A stretch of DNA of 29,728 nucleotides from CAZFVY01 sp964522665 (GTDB lineage: Bacteria; Verrucomicrobiota; Verrucomicrobiia; Limisphaerales; CAZFVY01). Under the pieces are notes generated by a model. That model did no database searches. It was not told where the DNA came from and worked only from the letters and a program-made list of their open reading frames with translations. The stretch spans positions 1 to 29,728 of the forward strand of contig CAZFVY010000093.1 in NCBI GenBank assembly GCA_964522665.1. Direction: 5' to 3'. Shown piece by piece: positions 25,112-29,728 of this stretch; the first letter of the stretch is position 1; each line of letters begins with the position of its first letter. The translations under genes and the position numbers were made by a program.

Positions 25112-25284
25112 CTCTGATCCCCAAAATTGAGGGTAGTCATAGTCGAAGGGGTGTACCACCAGCGGACGTTTCTGCGGTTCGAGGCGTCGCCGCGCTTTGT
25201 GCCGACGGAATGGAAATCGGTCTCCCGCTCGCGCCCCGCCTTGACGGCGGGGGCAAGGCATCGTCCAGTAGGGATGACGTAATT

Positions 25285-27837
25285 ATGGCAAAAGACCCTG
25301 TTTGCGGGATGACGGTGGACGAGAAGACGGCGGCTTGGGCTGAGCGCGACGGAGAAAAATATTATTTTTGCTGCGATGGCTGCCGCGCCAGTTTCCTCGC
25401 GAAGCCGCGGTTGCCGGTGATGTCCTCGCCGCAGGCGGGACCCGGGCGCTGTGGAGGAGCCGTCCCGGCGGCGCCGGTTTCAACCGTCAGGCCACCGTCC
25501 GCCGAGGCCGGCGGTCATGCGTGTTGCGCTTCGAAAACCGGCTTATCGGATCGGGACTCGACGCACGCCGTTCTGGGTGGTGGTGGTGGACCGGCGCCGG
25601 AAGCGAAGTTTTTTTGCCCGATGTGTCCCGGCGTCGCGTCGGACTCGCCGGGTGACTGCCCGAAATGCGGCATGGCGTTGGAAAGGAACCCAGCGTGGCG
25701 GCCGGCGCAGAGGGTCGTCTTTATCTGCCCGATGCACCCGGACGTCGAATCCGATCGCGCTGGGTTTTGCCCGAAATGCGGGATGGCGCTCGAGCCTAAA
25801 ACGGTCGCCGATGAAGCGTCGGACGCCGCCGAATCCGCGGGCGTGGCGGCGCTTTCGCGGAGATTTTGGCTGTCGTTGGGGTTGAGCGCGCCGGTCTTCG
25901 CGCTGGCCATGGGAGCGCACCTCCCCGGGGGCGGTCTGGCGGCGGGCTGGCCGCGCGGGGTCTCAAAGTGGATTGAGTTCGCGCTGAGCACGCCCGTCGT
26001 GGTTTGGGCCGGGGCGCCGTTCTTTACCCGCGCGTGGAATTCGCTCGTTCAGCGAAGCCCTAATATGTTCACGCTGATCGCCAGCGGCGTCGGCGCGGCC
26101 TACGGTTTCAGCGTCGTGGCGGTCATTGCGCCCGGCATTTTTCCCGGGTCCTTCCGGCTGCATGGCGAGGTCGGCCTCTATTTTGAAGCGGCCAGCGTGA
26201 TCACCACGTTGGCGCTGCTTGGCCAGGCGCTGGAGGCCAAGGCGCGCGGCCGGACGGGACTGGCGATCCAGGCTTTGCTCCACCTTGGCGCCAAGACCGC
26301 CCATCGCGTGCGCGCGGGGCGCGAGGAGGAAATCCCGGTCAACCAAATCGTCAAAGGCGATGAACTTCGCGTCCGCCCCGGAGAGAAAGCGCCGGTCGAT
26401 GGCGTGATCCTCGAAGGGCAGACCCACATCGACGAATCGATGATCACCGGTGAATCGATGCCAGCCGCAAAAGGAGTAGGGGACAAAGTCATCGGCGCGA
26501 CGTTGAATCAAACCGGCGCCTTTTTGATGCGGGCGGAGCGAGTCGGCGCCGAAACGCTGTTGGCGCAGATAATTCAACAGGTGGCGGCGGCCCAGCGCAG
26601 CCGGGCGCCGATCCAGCGACTCACGGATAGAATCGCCGGGTACTTCGTCCCGGGCGTGATCGCCTGCGCGGCCCTGACGTTCGTCGTGTGGGCAATCTGG
26701 GGACCAGCTCCGGCGCTGGCCTACGCCTTGGTCAACGCGGTCGCCGTCCTCATCATCGCCTGCCCCTGCGCGCTTGGTTTGGCTACGCCGATGTCGATCA
26801 TGGTTGGGGTCGGCCGGGCGGCCACGTCGGGGATTCTCATCAAGAACGCGGAGGCGATTGAGCGCGCCGAGCGAGTCACGCACCTGATTATCGACAAGAC
26901 CGGCACGCTCACGGTTGGACGGCCGCGCGTGCGAACGACCCTGGCGGCGCCAGGCGTGACGGAAGAGGAGGCCCTGCGCGTGGCGGCGGGCCTCGAGCAA
27001 TTCAGCGAGCATCCTTTGGCGCGGGCCATCGTGGACGCGGCGCAGGGCAGGGGGCTTAAACTACCGGCGGCGCGAGACTTTCAGTCCGTCACCGGGGGTG
27101 GGGTAACTGGCACGACCAGCGGGGCAAGCATCCTGGTTGGGGGCGAACGCTTCCTGGTTGACCGAGGCGTTTCGCTCACCGCCGAGTGGCGTCGAGTGTC
27201 GAGCGAGCAGCAGGATTTGGCGCGAACGGTGGTTTGGGTGGCTCGCGATCAAAAGGTCATCGGTTTGATCGCGATTGCGGACCCGGTCAAGGAGGGATCT
27301 GCGCAGGCGATCCGTGAGTTGCGAGCGCTCGGAATCAAAGTGATCATCTGCACTGGAGACAACGAGAAAACCGCTCGCGCCGTCGGGCGCGAGCTTGGCA
27401 TTGACGAGATTCACGCGGGGGTTTTGCCGGCGGACAAGCATCGTTTTGTGAGTGATCTTCAACGGAACGGCGCGGTGGTCGCCATGGCGGGCGACGGCAT
27501 CAACGACGCGCCCGCGCTGGCGGTGGCCGACGTGGGCATCGCGATGGGGACGGGGGCCGACGTCGCGATCGAGAGCGCCGGGATTACGCTGGTGAAATCC
27601 GATTTGCGAGCGTTGGTCAGGGCGTTGCGGCTGAGTCGGGCCATCATGCGGAATATTCGGCAGAACCTCTTTTTCGCGTTCATTTACAACGCGCTCGGCA
27701 TACCGCTCGCCGCCGGAGCGCTCTATCCTGTTTTTGGCCTGCTCCTCAGCCCCATGATCGCCGGCGCGGCGATGAGCTTCAGTTCGGTCTCGGTGATCGC
27801 CAATTCGCTCCGGTTGCGGGCGTCCCGATTGGATTAG
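25285..27837 (+). CDS. copA: Cu+-exporting P-type ATPase with N-terminal YHS and heavy-metal-binding domains
   Basis: An 850-aa P1B-type ATPase. The ATG at 25285 is chosen because it begins a YHS domain (DPVCGMT, residues 4-10, and CCDGC at 29-33). The frame also runs upstream through the tRNA, which is not coding. Two zinc-ribbon-like heavy-metal-binding repeats follow, at about 109-133 (CPMCPG...CPKCGM) and 148-169 (CPMHPD...CPKCGM), in place of the usual HMA domain. The core is complete: TGES at 388-391, CPC at 493-495 in the ion path, DKTGTLT at 537-543, EHPL at 575-578, GDGIND at 736-741, YN at 801-802 and MSFSS at 830-834, the Cu+ subgroup pattern. It exports Cu+ or Ag+ from the cytoplasm. 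A Gly/Pro-rich linker (about 45-108) joins the first two domains. Confidence 0.94.
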   Translation: MAKDPVCGMTVDEKTAAWAERDGEKYYFCCDGCRASFLAKPRLPVMSSPQAGPGRCGGAVPAAPVSTVRPPSAEAGGHACCASKTGLSDRDSTHAVLGGGGGPAPEAKFFCPMCPGVASDSPGDCPKCGMALERNPAWRPAQRVVFICPMHPDVESDRAGFCPKCGMALEPKTVADEASDAAESAGVAALSRRFWLSLGLSAPVFALAMGAHLPGGGLAAGWPRGVSKWIEFALSTPVVVWAGAPFFTRAWNSLVQRSPNMFTLIASGVGAAYGFSVVAVIAPGIFPGSFRLHGEVGLYFEAASVITTLALLGQALEAKARGRTGLAIQALLHLGAKTAHRVRAGREEEIPVNQIVKGDELRVRPGEKAPVDGVILEGQTHIDESMITGESMPAAKGVGDKVIGATLNQTGAFLMRAERVGAETLLAQIIQQVAAAQRSRAPIQRLTDRIAGYFVPGVIACAALTFVVWAIWGPAPALAYALVNAVAVLIIACPCALGLATPMSIMVGVGRAATSGILIKNAEAIERAERVTHLIIDKTGTLTVGRPRVRTTLAAPGVTEEEALRVAAGLEQFSEHPLARAIVDAAQGRGLKLPAARDFQSVTGGGVTGTTSGASILVGGERFLVDRGVSLTAEWRRVSSEQQDLARTVVWVARDQKVIGLIAIADPVKEGSAQAIRELRALGIKVIICTGDNEKTARAVGRELGIDEIHAGVLPADKHRFVSDLQRNGAVVAMAGDGINDAPALAVADVGIAMGTGADVAIESAGITLVKSDLRALVRALRLSRAIMRNIRQNLFFAFIYNALGIPLAAGALYPVFGLLLSPMIAGAAMSFSSVSVIANSLRLRASRLD

Positions 27838-27842
27838 CGGCA

Positions 27843-27868
27843 CGCGCGATCGCGTACTGGGTCGCGCG
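27843..27868. terminator. Short hairpin between convergent copA and the 188-aa gene
   Basis: Arms CGCGCGA (27843-27849) and TCGCGCG (27862-27868) pair perfectly around a 12-nt loop, 5 nt after the copA stop and upstream of the convergent gene end. A T-rich stretch lies shortly after on the plus strand. It is a plausible weak shared terminator. Confidence 0.35.
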
Positions 27869-27900
27869 GAACTACGCTTTCCCGATCCGCCGGCCGCATG

Positions 27901-28467
27901 TCATCCTCGGAAGTCCGGCGCGCAGAAATACTCGAGCAACGAATCGATCTCAGCCCGTTGAATCTCCCGCGCCCGCAAATGTCGCGGGTTAGTCGCCGGC
28001 AAGCTCGCAACCTGTTCGCATAAATCGACGAACACCAATGGGTCCCAGATCCCGCCGCGGATCAACTGGGCGCCGCTCCCCGCGTCATCACCCGGGAGGC
28101 TGGCCACTCGTTTGGCGATGGTGGCCAGGCAATGATGGGAGCCAATCCGGCGGAACCAATACTTTGAATTCCAGTAATCCGGCTCGCGACGGTGCATAAT
28201 ACCATGCAGAAAACTGCCGCTCGGGGTTTCAATGCCCTGCGATAATTCGTGTGACGCGTCGAGGTGGTCGTGCCAAAGAAGGAGCGCGCTACGGATCAAT
28301 GGCGGCGCGTCCGTCGAGAGCCTGCCGGTCGTAAACAAAGCGTCGAGCGCTTGATTGAGCTGGGCGACGGACAGGACGCCGCTTCTCGTTTGCGGCCCCA
28401 AAGCGGGCAGTTCCTGGGTGGTAATTAGCTCACGCAGTGCGGCGAGCGTGGAGAAGGACGTTGGCAT
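27901..28467 (-). CDS. Conserved-looking protein of unknown function
   Basis: A 188-aa soluble protein that I cannot place in a named family. It has no signal peptide or membrane span. The central part is rich in His, Trp and Tyr, with a pattern that looks like a structured site: WHDHLDASHELSQ near residues 69-81, SFLHGIMHRREPDYWNSKYW near 88-107 and a further HH pair near 114-115. The C-terminal part has WDPLVFVDLCEQV near 145-157 followed by a charged helix. These His/Glu/Asp clusters suggest a metal or polar ligand site, which is speculative. The gene is monocistronic between convergent copA and the toxin-antitoxin pair. Codon use and open length support a real gene. Confidence 0.75.
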   Translation of the reverse strand: MPTSFSTLAALRELITTQELPALGPQTRSGVLSVAQLNQALDALFTTGRLSTDAPPLIRSALLLWHDHLDASHELSQGIETPSGSFLHGIMHRREPDYWNSKYWFRRIGSHHCLATIAKRVASLPGDDAGSGAQLIRGGIWDPLVFVDLCEQVASLPATNPRHLRAREIQRAEIDSLLEYFCAPDFRG

Positions 28468-28765
28468 AGCTCGATCCAGGTTGACGGGGGCCTTTCAGCG
28501 GCTCCCCGCTTTGATGCGGCGCACGTCCGACGTCCTCACTCTTAGTGAATCGGCGGGCAATCGAAATATCACCAACCCGCACTCGATTTGAACGGTGTCG
28601 CCGCCAATTTGACCTTGGCCGCTGGCGGCCGAGACGGTTGGTCTTCGCGAAACGTCCCGCCGCTTCGTCTGTCGCGCGTCTGGCCGACGGATTTCAGCAT
28701 TCATTGGTAGGTTCGTTCGCATAACTAATTGAAGCCGAGAGTCGGACTAGCCAAGGAGACGCCCG
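28468..28765. other. 298-bp gap with no supported gene
   Basis: The gap lies between the start of the 188-aa gene and the end of the MazF-like toxin, both on the minus strand. A 75-codon minus frame (28495-28722) exists, but its first half is an Arg-rich peptide with no recognisable motif or clear ribosome site. The promoter of the 188-aa gene should be here; none could be fixed. Confidence 0.5.
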
Positions 28766-29092
28766 CTAGGCCAACGTGAATCCGAAGCAGGCATTGATGC
28801 GCTGGACCAAGGCGCGTCGTCGCGTGGCGCCCACGCTGCCTCGGCGGCGATATAACCGCTCCTTCTCTACGAGATACATCAGATCGCACTTGACGAGCGT
28901 CTCCCAGTCGAGTCCATCGGCTCCATTCAAAATTATCTCGTTCTCGCGCGGTGGCCGGCTTGCTCGCTGGCTGGAACCAATCAACACGTTAACCAACGGC
29001 GCGCGCGCGACGCGGTCGGGGTGGCTAACAATCACTGCGGGGTGTGGCCCGGCGTCGGCAAAGTCACACGTCCAGATTTCCCACCGCTTCAT
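28766..29092 (-). CDS. MazF/PemK-like toxin of a type II toxin-antitoxin system
   Basis: A 108-aa protein with the PemK/MazF-type opening MKRWEIWTCDFADAGPHPAVIVS and the later segment NEIILNGADGLDWETLVKCDLMYLV. In the family this is a small beta-barrel endoribonuclease. It corresponds to the usual 'RGEIW...RPVVVVS' and 'S.V.CDQL..V' elements. The gene starts at ATG 29092 with a 4-nt overlap on the antitoxin stop, the classical coupled arrangement. The family is divergent here, so RNase activity is inferred. The antitoxin is of the ParD type, not a MazE type. Confidence 0.8.
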   Translation of the reverse strand: MKRWEIWTCDFADAGPHPAVIVSHPDRVARAPLVNVLIGSSQRASRPPRENEIILNGADGLDWETLVKCDLMYLVEKERLYRRRGSVGATRRRALVQRINACFGFTLA

Positions 29093-29328
29093 TCGGTCTC
29101 AACCCTCAGACTGGAAGCACGCGCGGTCCGGCGCTCGGCGCGATTATCGCCCTTGGCGTAGAGGTGACGCAACGAGCCGGGCGGAAAGGAAGTCGTCGTG
29201 AGTGACTTCTCCTCCGCGTCCAGAATCCGTAAACCGGCCCTGACGACTTCACTGGCGTTGTGGTAGCGTCCGCTCGTAATCAAGCGAGCAATCAAATCTT
29301 CGAAATGTTTTGTCAACGCGATGTTCAT
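29089..29328 (-). CDS. ParD-like ribbon-helix-helix antitoxin
   Basis: A 79-aa protein with the ParD/CopG-type N-terminal domain. The opening MNIALTKHFEDLIARLITSG would form the DNA-binding beta strand and first helix. The next segment, RYHNASEVVRAGLRIL (about 21-36), is the family's most conserved part. The C-terminal half (about 40-79) is charged and probably disordered until it binds and neutralises the toxin. It is first in the two-gene operon and overlaps the toxin by 4 nt. A palindrome overlaps its start codon and promoter, which fits autorepression. Confidence 0.85.
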   Translation of the reverse strand: MNIALTKHFEDLIARLITSGRYHNASEVVRAGLRILDAEEKSLTTTSFPPGSLRHLYAKGDNRAERRTARASSLRVETE

Positions 29329-29335
29329 CGATGAA
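29324..29335. promoter_or_regulatory. 12-bp palindrome at the antitoxin start: candidate autoregulatory operator
   Basis: TTCATCGATGAA is a perfect 12-bp palindrome that covers the antitoxin ATG and touches the last base of the -10 box. RHH antitoxins normally bind palindromes over their own promoter, so this is a likely operator. It was seen in sequence; binding is inferred. Confidence 0.5.
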
Positions 29336-29364
29336 TTATCGGATTAGATAGCGCCTATTGTCAA
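29335..29364 (-). promoter_or_regulatory. Sigma-70-type promoter of the toxin-antitoxin operon
   Basis: On the minus strand, TTGACA (29359-29364, perfect -35) is followed by an 18-nt spacer and GATAAT (29335-29340, 5 of 6 matches to the -10). Only 6 nt separate the -10 from the antitoxin ATG, so transcription should start at or next to the A of the start codon and give a leaderless or nearly leaderless mRNA. Confidence 0.75.
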
Positions 29365-29365
29365 T

Positions 29366-29728
29366 CTACCCAGCCACCGTCCCCGTGCTTTTGAACTCTG
29401 GGTCCGCGAGGCCGGGCAACTCGCCCGCGCTGTCGGCAAACGAATCCACCGGCGCGCCCATCCGTTTGAGCATCGAGACGTAGAGGTCGCAAAGCTGCGT
29501 ATTCCGGTCGTAAACCAAATGCCGTCCGGTGGCCAACGTGCCGCCGCCGCGACCGCCGAGGACGAGCGGGAGATTATGCGGGTTATGGGCGTTGCCGTCG
29601 CGCATGCCGGCGCCGAAGAGAACCATGCAATTATCCAGGAGTGTGCCCTGGCCTTCTTGAACCCCTTTCATCCGCTCGAGCAAGTAGGCGTACTGGCCGA
29701 TGTGCCAGGCGTTGATGCGCTTGTATTG
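29366..29728 (-). CDS. DUF1552 domain protein, C-terminal part (cut by window edge)
   Basis: The 3' end of a DUF1552 gene; 120 codons are in the window and the start lies beyond 29728. The frame is open to the edge, with WHIGQYAYLLERMKGVQEG at the visible N-terminal side. The C-terminal signature follows: LLDNCMVLFGAGMRDGNAHNPHNLP and DLYVSMLKRMGAPVDSFADS. DUF1552 proteins are usually about 430-480 aa, secreted, and paired with DUF1592-type cytochrome-like proteins in Planctomycetota and Verrucomicrobiota; they are related to sulfatase-like folds, with no proven reaction. The toxin-antitoxin promoter begins immediately after its stop, so the two are probably separate units. Confidence 0.9.
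   Translation of the reverse strand, partial: QYKRINAWHIGQYAYLLERMKGVQEGQGTLLDNCMVLFGAGMRDGNAHNPHNLPLVLGGRGGGTLATGRHLVYDRNTQLCDLYVSMLKRMGAPVDSFADSAGELPGLADPEFKSTGTVAG

Noticed and set aside
25058..25261. Minus-strand frame with a peptide ending RRRGSNPHILSDTRF
   Set aside because: It is antisense to tRNA-Leu; this peptide type is a well-known false gene call produced by tRNA complements.
24059..28483. A 13-nt match CGATCCAGGTTGA at 24059 and 28471
   Set aside because: A few 13-mer matches are expected by chance in 30 kb, and the sites have no shared gene context.
28495..28722. 75-codon minus-strand frame upstream of the 188-aa gene
   Set aside because: No motif, the first half is Arg-rich, and there is no clear ribosome site; too weak to call.

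Overview
The window is about 29.7 kb of GC-rich bacterial chromosome. It most resembles a soil-type member of Verrucomicrobiota within the Planctomycetota-Verrucomicrobiota-Chlamydiota group. The basis is indirect: a DUF1552 protein, a PQQ sugar-dehydrogenase/cytochrome c fusion relic, a GlgE/TreS-Mak cluster next to opgGH, and many tight start/stop overlaps. No rRNA, ribosomal or other phylogenetic marker is present, so the phylum call is an inference.

Layout. (1) 66-2898: a YciE-type ferritin-like protein (+), a broken PQQ-dehydrogenase/cytochrome gene (-), and a CsbD-family stress protein (-). (2) 3118-5662 (-): two envelope operons, pqiA-pqiB (MCE lipid-transport type) and yqjD-yqjE-yqjK-like (ribosome/membrane stress type). 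(3) 5663-6674: a 1 kb divergent gap with no convincing gene. (4) 6675-10824 (+): opgG, an unknown tail-anchored protein, and opgH, overlapping end to end, for osmoregulated periplasmic glucan synthesis. (5) 10936-23420 (-): an alpha-glucan/trehalose block. In transcription order it is glgE, a treS-maltokinase fusion, a GlgB homologue that has lost its catalytic residues, a GH15 hydrolase, a second YciE-type protein and a large GH57 enzyme. (6) 24090-24518 (+): an orphan response regulator. (7) 25025-25111 (+): tRNA-Leu(CAA). (8) 25285-27837 (+): a Cu+ P-type ATPase with YHS and heavy-metal-binding N-terminal domains. (9) 27901-29728 (-): an unknown 188-aa protein, a ParD-like/MazF-like toxin-antitoxin pair with a well-defined promoter, and the 3' end of a DUF1552 gene cut by the window edge.

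How the genes fit together. TreS converts trehalose to maltose, the fused maltokinase makes maltose-1-phosphate, and GlgE extends alpha-1,4-glucan with it. GH15 and GH57 enzymes would trim or hydrolyse glucan or trehalose. With OpgGH, CsbD, YqjDE, PqiAB and two YciE-type proteins alongside, the region reads as an osmotic, desiccation and envelope stress island. The most unusual element is the GlgB homologue. Its fold and flanking motifs are well conserved, but the nucleophile, the acid/base residue, the transition-state stabiliser and two further invariant active-site residues are all substituted. This points to a non-catalytic role in the GlgE pathway, or to recent loss of function. Other notable points are a detached small membrane protein inside the opgGH operon, an apparently leaderless toxin-antitoxin mRNA, and an internally deleted PQQ-dehydrogenase pseudogene.
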